From contig NC_133284.1 of the NCBI RefSeq assembly GCF_005239225.2, positions 1,765,770-1,829,769 of the forward strand: DNA of 64,000 bases, read 5' to 3'. Positions 25,301 through 36,083 of the stretch are shown here, in pieces. The position numbers were made by a program, and so were the translations under genes. How positions within the stretch are numbered: the first letter of the stretch is position 1; every line of letters starts with the position of its first letter. This DNA is from Populus alba (taxonomy: Eukaryota > Streptophyta > Magnoliopsida > Malpighiales > Salicaceae). Under the pieces are notes generated by a model. It had not been told where the DNA came from and made no database searches. It saw nothing but the letters and a program-made list of their open reading frames with translations.

Positions 25301-25930
25301 GTCATTCAGGATTGACTCACTTAACTTAATTAAAATTTAATTTATTTTTTTAAAATAATATTATTTTGATTAACTTGAATGAATTAATTTCACTTCTAAT
25401 TCAAAACTCTTTTCATCATTGTATATTCCATATCCTTTATGCCAACCACTGGTCATTTGGAAATTCAGATACGGATATTTATATATAATCATAAAGTTAT
25501 TAATGTTATAGCAATGCCTCATAATTGGCCAATGATCCTTCTTGGAGATTTCATTTTCAAGCATCGACGGTTCCTTACACTATAAATTAGTAAGTTGTCG
25601 TGTCTTGTCCAAAATCAGGTGAAACAAACAAACAATTAGTCATTTCCTTTTTTAAAAAAAAGTCTTATGGATAAGGTTCTTCTGACTAGAGCACTTGTCT
25701 TGTCGGACCTTTGCATTGAATAAATAATTACCACCAAGTTATTTATTTGATCTTGAACTCAAAATGCTCCATGAATAGCGTCTTTTGATCTTTATTAATC
25801 TATAGCAAATTTATTAAACTTTGTCTCCCTTGACGGTGGATTCTGTTCCCAGTGGATTTTAAATGAACAAAAAAAGTACCAGATCAATTTAATTCATCCA
25901 ACTATTCAAGTAATTAAAATACAATTTATT
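22315..25930. other. Gene-poor spacer with a diverged GGTTAACC-type repeat
   Basis: About 22315-22830 contains two diverged units with AACACCATCATTT and TTGGGTTAACC motifs, similar in style to the arrays at 41.6-45 kb. Trinucleotide runs (ATA/ATT) occur near 23097-23118 and 23795-23812. The rest is AT-rich with no gene evident. Confidence 0.5.
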
Positions 25931-25934
25931 TTAA

Positions 25935-26060
25935 TCAATATAGCTCAACTGATCAGATTTTTTAGAGCTATTAAAAATTTATATAATCGTTAATTTCTAA
26001 ATCTATGAGATTAAGGATAGTGCGTTCAAGCTAACCCGAATGCCTATATTAATAAAAAAA
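25935..26060 (+). mobile_element. SINE remnant
   Basis: A worn copy of the same SINE body is visible: GTTAATTTC..CTATGAGATTAAGGATAGTGCG and AAGCTAACCCGAATGCC, followed by TATATTAATAAAAAAA. The promoter half is hard to recognise and no target-site duplication is clear. The call rests on the order of body motifs shared with the two better copies. Confidence 0.5.
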
Positions 26061-29000
26061 TTACAAACTTGTTTTATTTTTTTAATTTTAAAAAATTAAA
26101 ATAATAATATTATAATTGATCTACATCAATTCTACCAACTCATAATTAAAATTGAGTTTAATTACTATAGTTTTTAGCCAACAAAACTCCCTGGAATCCA
26201 TTGATAGGAGGTGGAGTTGTTTTTTTAAAAGTTTTGATGTAATCATTTGTTACAAGTGAGAAAACTAAACTAATTAGGATTCAAATTTACTTCATTGATA
26301 TAAATACAGAGTATATTCAACAACTAAACCTTATAAGATTTTGATTAGCAATTTATTAAGAATCGAGGTGATTAAATAATAATAATAATAATTTGTTTTA
26401 TCCGTTCATGAACAGTAAAAGGCCAGTAGCTACTAGCTAGTGGGGTGATGAGATTACTTTTCGTTAAGATATCCTTGAAATTCGAGAGATTGACAAGTTG
26501 GTTTGAAATCTTTGTACGTAGTAACATGGGCAAATGATGCCTGTCCTCTCTTGATCTACTTCCAAAATTTTATGCCCCACATACCCGATCTTCTCCTTCG
26601 TGGACCGATTCAAGCGGTGAGAAGGTAGGCCACGTGGATGATCCAGATTTAGTGATGGGTAAGGAGTATTGTATTTCTCACCTTGCACCACACTCGGTGA
26701 ATCCAATTCCGGAGATTTAAAGGTTTTGGAAGGGTGATAGTATTCTATTTTTAAAAATGTTTGATTTTTTTTTGAAAAAAATTAAATTAATATTTTTATG
26801 CTACATCAAAAAAAAATATTATTATTTTAATATATTTTTAAATAAAAAACGATTTATAAACTACATTTATCCTAAGTTCTTATAACTCTTTGCTCTAACT
26901 TGATTAAAATTTAAAGAGTACAATCATGAAAAATAATTCCACAATGTGTGATGTTTTGATCAGTCCATAACAATGAGATTTACTTGCAGTCAATGGATTA
27001 AGTCCTTTTTTTCTTGTATCAGAATGTTTATGTAAATAATTTTTTTTAATGTAAATTCACGTCTATTTTATAAACAATATAAATTCAATCATTTTTTTTT
27101 TGGATTCGAGGAAACCTCACTCCTCAAAAAACATATTTTATGGGTCCAAGTGAGCGAATAAAACCCCGACTATCTCAGGCTTTTACAAGAGATACACTCT
27201 CTGACTCGAATTTAAGATCTGCTATGCAAATCTCAAACTCTTTGCTATCATGCCACTCTTTGATAAATAACATCTACATAAGGAATTTCATTCTATATCA
27301 ATGTCCATAAGTGGAGGCAAACAGCTCATGATGCCCCAGAAAACATTTACTCTAAGAAATCAAGCATGCCATACAATACTTTACTATGGTGTTTGGTACA
27401 AGAATGTTAAAAATTTCTTTTTAAAATCATTTGAGATGCCAGGTATTTTTGTGTCGGGTAATTAAAACATCTCAAATTCCTAGAAATCTCATAAAATTAA
27501 ATTTGATATATTTGCTAGAATACAAATTTAAATAATTAATATGTGTTTCAATGAATTTAACTCAGTATCCACATAATTTATTAGGAGATAGTTTATTTTA
27601 TTAAATGATTGTAATTTTATGTAGTTAAATTTATTGTTGGATTCATTTCAATATAATTAGTTGTAATTTCAGTGTTTTGTATTATTTTCTACTCTCCTTT
27701 ACCTTTTCATAGAAGTATTAATTTCTTTTCACAGATTTATTGTGGCGATTCACAATAAGAACAAATGATGGACCTCGAAGTGCCACGTTGAGCACAGCTC
27801 TCTACCTCACCCTCCATAGCTAGCCACCTTCACAGCCAATTATTAGATTCAGCTCCCTTGATTTCTATCCTCCGATTTGCCCCATCTGTGTTTTGTCCAT
27901 ACATAATGATTCATGATCGAGGGGCAAAGACTTTGGCGACACCATTTTATTCTTTAAATACTCTGTTTATTTTTCAATGATAGAAAGACAGAGACAAAGG
28001 GAGACTTGATTCTAAAATTATTTAAATTAAATTTCTTTTATGTTCTTGTTGTTTTAGAGTTTATTTAGGATCGTCATTGTGATTACTTTTAAAATAATAT
28101 TTCGTGTTAAAATATATATTAATGATATTTTTTTAATTTTTTAAAAATTATTTTTAACATCAACACATTAAAATAATTTGAAAACACTAAAAATATATTA
28201 ATTTAAAGTTAAAAAAAATTTAAATTTTTTAAAAACACTTTAAAACATAAAAATAAACAGTCACTTAACCATATACATGCTCTATATGTCTCCTATATTT
28301 TCTATCACAAAAGGTAAATCAAGCATAACCTTGATCATGAGATTAGCATATGTAATTATCAAGGAACATGAACATCATCGGGATTGAGGAAGGGGGGTAG
28401 TGTAGGTGGAGGGCCTGGAGGCTACTTCTTCATCCTTGTGGCCTTGCAAATTTCAAGTTCAGAATATTAGTTTGGTGCATTGTCAATTTAAAAATCAAGA
28501 TTAATTGACACTTTCAAGACCATCCATGAGAGAGCAGGGAGACATTTATCATGCGACCACCAATGTACTCCAGCTCATGCCCGGACTTGATTGATCTGGT
28601 CAGTTTGTATTGATTACCCATACTTTAATTAATTCGCTTATAAATTCTTAAAGTTTAAGAGAATAAATTATTCTTAAATTTTAACTAACAATTTAATGTT
28701 TTAAGTTCTAATAATTACTTAGAATATTATTATAATTTTAACAATTAAATAATCACGAGTTTAAATCTCATCATTTTTATTTTATTTTTTAGTTAAAATT
28801 TAATTAATATAACAAGATAGTGTATAGATATATACAAGTTTTAAAAATTTTTATTTAAAAAAATACGTTAAAAAATAATATAAATTATATTTGGAATCAT
28901 TTCATATAACATTTAAAATTTTTATGTTGAGATGATTAATAACATAATGATATTATTTGTTAATTTATTACAGTTTATTAATTAATTTATGAACATCAAA

Positions 29001-30400
29001 TTATTAAAAAATCCTAACATTTTCTTATTTAAAGCAATCCTTGCGTATATATCAGACCAAAAACACACACACACACTAGATTTTCATATAAATTGACTAG
29101 TTAACCGATAAATGAAAATGTGTAAGTTTCATTAATCTAAATAACTGATATTTCATAAAAAAAGCAATCCTTACAATAATTTTATATAACACTACTCATA
29201 TATACATTCTCAATTCTATGTAGAGACTGGATTCCATAGTTACTTTTGTAGAGATAATGTTTACATTCTTTACTTCTTCGAACTCGATATTTTTTTAAAA
29301 GAAAGGGGTAATAATCATAATCGAGTTTGCAATTCACTTATAATAATTTTATTTTTTAACGAGAAGAAATGACATTTACATGATATTTCTAGATTGTGTT
29401 TGATTAGTGTTTTAAGATGGATAAATACATACAAAAATTATAGAAATATAAAGAGATAAAAACATATATAAAATAAATATCTTAACAGTTTTAAAATAAA
29501 TTTTTATATTTTCAAAATAAAAAGCACAAGAAAACATGTTTTTTCTACTTTTAGTGTCTCAAAACAGTAACTAATATCAAAACTAACTCCTTTTTACTTT
29601 TCAATTTTCGGAAAATTAATTCACATTAATATGAATATTTATGAGAAAGTGTTTTCGGAACAAATCATTCCTTAAACTTGGATTATAAAATGTCATACAT
29701 CGAAAACAAATTTGAATCAAGCTTCCGAAACATAATATATACAAATGCATATTAGCAATAGTTGATAAGATCTATAGAAAAATAATTATTCTCGTATGGT
29801 AATGCATATTTACCAATTGGATTTCTTCTTAATATTTATATTCTATTTATTATTCACCAAATTAAAAATTTAGATATTTATTAATTATTTATTATTCAAT
29901 AAAAAATAATACACACACATGTGTATGTGTGTAGGGGCACGTACGTGTTTTATGTAATATTACAATATATATACATTAAATTGTATTAAAAATATAAATA
30001 TTTTATAAATATATCTATGTAATATAAATATATATTTTGAGTTAGATTTAAGTAATTTTTTAGTTGGGTTTAATAATATTTATATTTTATTTATTATTTA
30101 TTAAAAAAAATAATTATTTAAAAAATATTGAGTTAAATCAATATTCACTGGTTTGAATTAAAGTCTCAAGGTCACGTACGTACCTAAAAATCACCATTGA
30201 TAATTTTGAATGAACATGCAAGAAGGTAAGACGTGGCAGTGATATAAATTTTTTTATAACATTAAAAAAAACCATCCATGAAATTTCCAAGAACCATGAG
30301 ATCATCTCCGTCACCTGGTCACCCAACAATCTCGAATAAATAATAATAAAAAAATCTTGTAACAATCCACGTTAGGGCCAAAATCGTCACCAAAATAATC
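26061..30400. other. Gene-poor AT-rich spacer
   Basis: No gene is supported over about 4.3 kb. A MITE-like AT-rich block lies at about 28085-28262. Short CA/TG-rich runs occur at 29067-29079 and 29911-29933. The minus-strand open frame at 26464-26706 is less AT-rich and might be a decayed exon, but shows no family I know. Confidence 0.5.
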
Positions 30401-30406
30401 CCACCC

Positions 30407-30414
30407 TATATATA
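30407..30414 (+). promoter_or_regulatory. TATA box of the LRR gene
   Basis: TATATATA sits 102 bp upstream of the ATG of the LRR gene, in an otherwise mixed-composition stretch. Transcription would be expected to start around 30440. An ACGTGGC motif at 30231-30237 resembles an ABRE/G-box core, but a single motif is weak evidence of ABA control. Confidence 0.65.
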
Positions 30415-30515
30415 CACACGCGCGCACACGCAAACAATAACGTTATCCCTCACCTCCATGCCCGCACTTCACTCCCCAACGCAAGATCACAGTGAAGCTA
30501 AGAAATCAAGAAACC

Positions 30516-31622
30516 ATGACAACGTTTTCTTACATCACATTTCTAGCAACCTTAACAATATTCATCTCAACTTCTACAGTTCGAAGCTGTCCTGCTTCAG
30601 ATAGGGCAGCTTTGCTAGCTTTCAAAGCAGCTCTTCATGAACCTTACTTAGGCATCTTCAATTCTTGGACTGGCACCGACTGCTGCCATAACTGGTATGG
30701 TGTCAGTTGTGACATGGAGACCAAAAGGGTTGCTGACATTAACCTGCGAGGTGAATCTGAAGACCCCATTTTCCAAAAAGCTGGTCGGTCTGGGTACATG
30801 ACCGGTTCGATCTCTCCTTCTGTTTGCAAGCTCGAGAGGCTCTCCAGCCTTACTATTTCTGATTGGAAGGGGATCTCAGGTCCGATCCCAGCCTGCATCA
30901 CGTCTTTGCCGTTCTTGAGGATTATTGATTTGATCGGGAATCGGATTTCTGGTGAGATTCCGGCAGATATCGGACGGTTGGAGCGGATGACCGTTTTGAA
31001 CATCGCCGACAATCTTGTAACAGGTAGGATCCCGAGATCCTTGACTAATCTGTCGAGTTTGATGCATCTCGATTTACGTAACAATCGGATTTGGGGTCCG
31101 TTGCCTCTAGATTTCGGGCGCCTTCGGATGTTGAGTCGGGCTTTGTTGAGCCGAAATTATATCAGTGGGACAATTCCCGATTCAATTTCTAAAATCTATC
31201 GTCTCGCTGATCTGGATCTTTCCTTGAATAAATTATCGGGCGAAATACCGGCTTCTTTGGGTAAAATGGCAGTCTTGGCAACACTAAATCTTGATTCCAA
31301 CAAATTGTCAGGAAAAATACCTGATAGTTTGTTTAATTCAGCTATTGGTAACTTGAACTTGAGTAAGAACTCATTTCAAGGATACTTACCGGATGTTTTC
31401 GGGCCGAGATCATACTTCACGGTACTTGACTTATCTTACAACAATTTCCGGGGTCCGATACCCAAATCTTTGTCCCAAGCATCATTTATCGGGCACATGG
31501 ATTTGAGTCATAACCGGCTATGTGGGAGGATTCCAGCAGGGCCTCCGTTCGATCACCTCGAAGCCTCATCGTTTGCTTATAATGCCTGTCTTTGTGGGAA
31601 GCCACTTGGAGCTTGCCAATAG
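30516..31622 (+). CDS. Secreted leucine-rich-repeat protein, DRT100-like
   Basis: An intronless gene for 368 aa, close to the usual length of DRT100-type proteins. I chose the ATG at 30516 because an open frame reaching back to 30492 has no ATG there, and this ATG is followed by a signal peptide (MTTFSYITFLATLTIFISTS). The LRRNT_2 cap follows (CPASDRAALLAFKAAL, then CCHNWYGVSC). About ten plant-type extracellular repeats of the LxxLxLxxNxLSGxIPxxL kind come next (for example DLDLSLNKLSGEIPASLGKM). A C-terminal cap with two cysteines (ACLCGKPLGAC) ends it. There is no transmembrane segment or kinase, so it is predicted to be apoplastic. Arabidopsis DRT100 was named for complementing E. coli DNA-repair mutants, but its plant role is unsettled. 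Polygalacturonase-inhibitor-like function is possible for this fold and is not shown here. Confidence 0.93.
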   Translation: MTTFSYITFLATLTIFISTSTVRSCPASDRAALLAFKAALHEPYLGIFNSWTGTDCCHNWYGVSCDMETKRVADINLRGESEDPIFQKAGRSGYMTGSISPSVCKLERLSSLTISDWKGISGPIPACITSLPFLRIIDLIGNRISGEIPADIGRLERMTVLNIADNLVTGRIPRSLTNLSSLMHLDLRNNRIWGPLPLDFGRLRMLSRALLSRNYISGTIPDSISKIYRLADLDLSLNKLSGEIPASLGKMAVLATLNLDSNKLSGKIPDSLFNSAIGNLNLSKNSFQGYLPDVFGPRSYFTVLDLSYNNFRGPIPKSLSQASFIGHMDLSHNRLCGRIPAGPPFDHLEASSFAYNACLCGKPLGACQ

Positions 31623-32964
31623 AGAAGAAAATGTTCAGATCGGCGGAGAACGGGATTAGTCTGATTTTTCGGGTTTGGTAATAGATGTTTGTATGAATAT
31701 TATGTAATGTAACAGTAATTAAAAGTGTGTTTAATTAGTTGCGTTGTTGTGGGAATTAATTAAAAGGTTTCATGCACGTAAACCTTGCATGAAATGGAGC
31801 TTTGACGCAATGAGTGTGCCTATAAACATAAATTTAATACCAAATTATCTCAAATCAAATGATAAAAAGCACATTAATGTTCTTTTCTTTTCAGTTTCTT
31901 TCTCGATACCTTCCTGGGTGGGCCCGTTTAGTGCTAAGAACCAAAGGTGCTAAACTGGGCTAGGATTACGATTCGGATCTCCCTAACATTGGTTTAAATT
32001 TAAATTTAGATCGAGTACATTGAAAATTGGATTGAAAGATCTAAATCTTTTTGCTACAGTTGTGCATAATAATTTAGTAACCAGTACTGGCCAAACAGAC
32101 GCTTGTGCGATGAAGCTTTTTTCTGGGACATGGATGGGAACTGCTGTCAGTGGCGATTTAATTATACACAGCTCCTATTCCTATATAAAACAAGACAGTG
32201 CACGTGAAGCCTTAGTGAGATAATGACATCTTTGCTTTGCATTCAAAGATGAGGGCCTAGCGACGGTCGAGGCAAGCAATTTTCCCTGGCATCTGCAGAT
32301 TTTAGCACACCATAGCTACATCATCGCGCACAGTACACACACACCCACCAAACTAGGCATGCCTAATTTACAGATGAAGTTCATCTAGAATTATTAATCT
32401 ATGGTAATTGCACTGATATGCTTTACTTGTCGAAATGTTTACATTAATGGAAAGCTGACAGATTCTTGTGCTTAAAGGATGCATGTGCAGCTTTTTTACT
32501 TTCTTATTTTTATATTCTTGTATTGTTTGGATTATAGGATAATCCACATTTGCAGGAGGGGTTAATGCCCAAAGTGAGATGATACCTTTTAAGAGCTAGC
32601 TAAATGTAATAACTTTTTAGAAGGCTAGTCATCTCACGAATTCGGCATTATTAATGATTTCCATTGAAAGTGGTAGGATGTTTTGTTTTTGTAGTTATTT
32701 AACTTGTTTTTTTAATGTTTTTTCAAGTGATTTTTTTTATGGTTTTAGCGTGTTAATGTTAAAAATAAATAAAAAATATGAAAAAAAATATTATTTTAAT
32801 ACTTTTTAATTAAAAAATACTTTTTAAAAACATCCTATAGCATTACAAAACATGCACATGTTACTAGAATACAATTAATTATGTCTTCCAAAGGAAGATG
32901 CATTATAATAGAAGATTTGAAGGAATTGGGCAATAACCTCCAAGTTATAAAGGTTGAATTTCTT
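31623..32964. other. 3' flank of the LRR gene and spacer
   Basis: Roughly the first 100 bp after the stop should be 3' untranslated, with an AATATTATGTAATGTAACAG-like end region near 31696-31715. A MITE-like AT block lies at about 32690-32840. No further gene is seen. Confidence 0.5.
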
Positions 32965-33690
32965 CTTTTTGGTTATGGCAGGGCATTGAGTTACCTTTAT
33001 GCTTTCAATGCTTGAGTGATGGTTTAAGAATATAGAATGTATGCTGCTATTATGGCATCTGGATGCATGCAGGGGAACTTAAGAGAACATGGGGAGAGGG
33101 GAATCTCTCCTAATGATCTCGTCATGTGGATAGGTCAGATTGTTAGATGTAGGCTGCAGAAAACTAGAATTCTGAAGGAAGCTTTGTTAAATCCGAAGTT
33201 TTCTATTATTAGTTCTACAATTATGTTCAAATAGAAATCGATTTAATTAGCTCTACAAGTTGCAAAAACACTTTGCTCCACAGACAAGCAAGGGAGAGGT
33301 ATGCATTCATCTTTTTTGTTGTATGGAAAGAATGTTGAATTTGCTTTATGCTCTCTTTATGTTTGACAGGGGCCAGCTTAAGAACAGCCCATGTATTTCT
33401 TTTCTTTTTCTCTTTTAAAGAATAGCATATGTTCTTCTAGCAGGAATTCTTTTAAACTTGTACTCAGTTTACCTACAAGCTCTTCAAATGAAGATGGCAT
33501 GTATAGTTGGTTGACAGAAGACATTTTAGAGGAAATGTATTCCTCTGAAGTAAAACATTTTGTTGACTCCACAAGGAAATGTCTGACTAATTGATATTTT
33601 GACGTAGTTCATTTTTTAATTAAATTTTCACACCACTAATTTAGAGTTTACGCTTGTCCCTTGTATATAGACCACAAATTTTCTCCATAA
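32965..33690 (+). repeat. Duplicated module, copy 1 (also at 49345-50080; partial at 46690-46870)
   Basis: From GGCATTGAGTTACCTTTATG through the DUF247 fragment and into the following flank, this block is repeated near 49345-50080. A shorter part (the fragment and its 3' flank) occurs at 46690-46870. The non-coding part (32970-33470) includes CTTGAGTGATGGTTTAAGAA and GGCATCTGGATGC, shared by the two long copies. Each module sits on the 3' side of a DUF247 gene copy (A, C or D), so module plus gene duplicated together. Confidence 0.8.
33475..33594 (+). pseudogene. DUF247 gene fragment on the plus strand (module 1)
   Basis: The translated stretch SWLTEDILEEMYSSEVKHFV and DSTRKCL matches residues about 214-240 of the intact neighbour A (SWVPKDILEQINSSEVEHFV, DFLRKCQ). 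It is on the opposite strand to every larger DUF247 copy in the window. Only about 35-40 codons are recognisable, followed by a stop. The open frame extends upstream to 33391, but that part is not DUF247-like. It is a relic, useful mainly as a duplication marker. Confidence 0.8.
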
Positions 33691-33746
33691 TTGATTGAAT
33701 TTTTCGCCACAGATTTCATAAGGAAATGTTTTTTGATGAGGCCCAG

Positions 33747-34259
33747 ATCTATGAATAGCGTTGTCAAGCAGCTAATATTAAACAATGAGGTAGATTGACT
33801 CCAATATACTTCGCTGAATTGAAACATCTTTGGCAGGAACTTGATCAACGACGTCCAATTAAAACGGTGTGTGCTCAAGATATCAAAATCCGTCAAGGGG
33901 AGATCATGAAAGATCATATCCATGACTTTCTTGCAGGTTTAGATGATGTCTTTGATAAGGTTCATAGTGATTTCCTACAGACTAAACCCCTACCAGGACT
34001 TGATGAAGCATTTGGTTACATTCGACGTGAAACTCGAAGTCAAATCATAATGTTGGGTGGTTCTTCTCCATCTGGCGCCCTTGTAGATCCTGCTGTTGCC
34101 ATGATATCTAAGGCGTCTGTTAATGGATCAACTGAAATGGATGGAATAATTTTCTCCTATTGTAAGAAAAGACAATGTAATGATGATAATTGCTTAAAAA
34201 AATTAGCTTTCCTGACTAGTACTTGGACCGCCGAATCTATTCCAATGGGCAAGATCTGA
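33747..34259 (+). mobile_element. Copia-type gag fragment
   Basis: The plus strand encodes part of a retrotransposon Gag polyprotein of the UBN2/Copia class: LKHLWQELDQR, then DHIHDFLAGLDDVFDKVHSD and LPGLDEAFGYIRRE. It ends in a degenerate zinc-knuckle region (YCKKRQ...C). Stops interrupt the frame near 33760 and 33787. No LTR, protease, integrase or RT accompanies it. It interrupts the module-to-gene spacing seen at the other DUF247 copies, so it inserted or was captured in the copy-A lineage. Confidence 0.8.
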
Positions 34260-34494
34260 CAGCCATGCTTAAAACTAAGTTATTGCAATACTGAAATGCA
34301 CTTCAATGCCATTCATTACACGATCCTTTTCTGACTAATTGATAGCATGTTGATTGATGCAAACCATTTTGCAGAGAAAACAAGACGAGGAAGAAACTAG
34401 CACTGATCATTTAATGAAGTACATTATAGCAATCTCACAGGAAACACAAACAGAGCACACTTTTATTTGTAGCACACGATCGAAATGGTAGAAC

Positions 34495-35799
34495 CTATTT
34501 CACTTGAAAGACAGAACACACTGTTTGTATGACAGTGAGTATTAGAAGAGCCCCAGCTGCAACAACAGAGATGGAAACCCATGGATTATGGAAATAATTA
34601 TGTTTCAGGGCTGCAATCCATTTGTGCGTCCGCTTTCTGCAGTACCTATTCAGATCTTCAACGACATCAGCAAAATAAAATTGCTGACTGTCAACAAGAT
34701 TTCCTCTGTCAAGATCATGGAGAACACTCATAACTGCATCATTATCACTGAGCCAATAATCTATAATTCCTTTCTTAGTAAGTATTTCTACATCATTAGT
34801 ACCACGAACAAGGAAATTGATGGTAGCGATATAGTCACTTACGTATACATCTCTGCAATGGCATTGCTCAAAGGCGTGGAGGTTTCTAAATAACTTCTCT
34901 GTTTCATCCTCTAAAAATAGTGGTGGTATTTCCAGTATCCCTTTATGAAAATCAAAGTTCATGTCAAATATTTTTTCCTTGGACCCCAACTTAAACTTGA
35001 CTCCAGATTGATGGAGCTCCATTGCACTTGGTGTGGTTCGAGTTTCAAGAGGCTGTCGCTGTTCCCGCCTTGCTGGCCGCTGACACTTTCTTAGAAAGTC
35101 AACAAAATGCTCTACTTCAGAGGAATTGATTTGCTCCAAAATGTCCTTTGGCACCCATGAATCCCCAATTGTGTTTGATAAGAAATCACGAGTAAGCTCA
35201 ATCATGGAACATTCGTCCTGTCTTTTGGAAAGCTTAAGCAAGTCGTCAAGAATGAAGAATGGAATCTGATTTTCAAGCAAGCACATGTCAAAATCGATTC
35301 CTCTTATCATCCACGGTTTACCGAATATACGGTCATAGTTGCTTGGGGTGAAAGAGTCAAACCGTATCAGGAAGACCATAATGATGAAGGAGCTATCTAG
35401 CAACATCATTTTCACAAAGTCCTCTGTACTCATATTTTCAAAATTATCTGCGTAACAGTTGCGCAAACTTGTCTCCCTCTCTGCAATAGCTGCAATGCAT
35501 TCCTTGACACTTAACTCACTCAGTTTAAGAAACTCTTGCAGGTATATTTTTTTATGCTCTTCCATTTCTTTCAGCTCTTCTTTTCCATGGTGAATGGGCC
35601 CAATGGAGACTAGTTGAGGCGTGTAGGCATATTCCTTCGAGTCGCGTAGTCTTTTAGGAACTCTGTAGATGGAACACTTACTAGAGAAGGCATGCAAGGT
35701 TTTCAATTCCCCTTCCACAGACGCTGTTAATTTGTCAATGTCAAGCGAAACATGATCATTCCTTTTCATCTGCTCAATTGATGTTCCAACAATCTCCAT
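34495..35799 (-). CDS. DUF247 family protein, copy A (intact)
   Basis: A single-exon frame of 434 aa, full length for the plant DUF247 family. I start at the ATG at 35799; the open frame reaches 35811 but has no ATG there. Family blocks in order: IYRVPKRLR (about 44-52), YTPQLVSIGPIHHGKEELKE (59-78), MMLLDSSFIIMVF (131-143), LLENQIPFFILDDLLKL (174-190), PSAMELHQSGVKFKLG (257-272), and LEIPPLFLEDETEKLFRNLH (289-308). One C-terminal membrane helix (about 405-430) is followed by a four-residue tail. The biochemical function of the family is unknown; two grass members act at the S and Z self-incompatibility loci. Predicted location is a membrane, with most of the protein on one side. About 86% identical to copy C by hand count. 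All larger copies in the cluster are on this strand. Confidence 0.92.
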   Translation of the reverse strand: MEIVGTSIEQMKRNDHVSLDIDKLTASVEGELKTLHAFSSKCSIYRVPKRLRDSKEYAYTPQLVSIGPIHHGKEELKEMEEHKKIYLQEFLKLSELSVKECIAAIAERETSLRNCYADNFENMSTEDFVKMMLLDSSFIIMVFLIRFDSFTPSNYDRIFGKPWMIRGIDFDMCLLENQIPFFILDDLLKLSKRQDECSMIELTRDFLSNTIGDSWVPKDILEQINSSEVEHFVDFLRKCQRPARREQRQPLETRTTPSAMELHQSGVKFKLGSKEKIFDMNFDFHKGILEIPPLFLEDETEKLFRNLHAFEQCHCRDVYVSDYIATINFLVRGTNDVEILTKKGIIDYWLSDNDAVMSVLHDLDRGNLVDSQQFYFADVVEDLNRYCRKRTHKWIAALKHNYFHNPWVSISVVAAGALLILTVIQTVCSVFQVK

Positions 35800-36077
35800 C
35801 CTGTGACGCAAATCTCAATTGATCAGATGTTTGCCGGAATCACAGAGAATCATCAGATCAATCATTGAAATGATCTCTACAGTCAAGATTACCAAATCAT
35901 TTAATTAATACGGATGCTTAAACAAATTCCAACACAAATGTAAAGAGGAAATGAAAATATCACACAAAATATTGTCAAACATTCACAAAAATATTTGGAA
36001 GGAATCGAATCTGAATTATTACAACATACGTAGCTTCTCTAAATTACAACTTCCATACTTAGATATGCTTCAAAACA

Positions 36078-36083
36078 TATATA
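36078..36083 (-). promoter_or_regulatory. Candidate TATA box of DUF247 copy A
   Basis: On the minus strand CTATATATG lies about 280 bp upstream of the copy-A ATG, inside a 5' flank conserved in copies A, B, D and F. The motif is altered in copy D (TATTTATG, near 54905) and lost in copy B (near 40267). In copy F it has become a long TA/GC microsatellite (62954-62989). The distance to the ATG implies a leader of about 250 bp, possibly with an intron, so this is tentative. Confidence 0.45.

Noticed and set aside
26464..26706. 80-codon minus-strand frame with mixed composition
   Set aside because: It could be a decayed exon, but I see no recognisable motif, splice partner or promoter; too weak to list as a gene.
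34588..34893. A 101-codon plus-strand frame conserved at 34588-34893, 47691-47996 and 54228-54533
   Set aside because: It is the antisense shadow of the conserved C-terminal DUF247 coding region. Its conservation follows from the sense strand.
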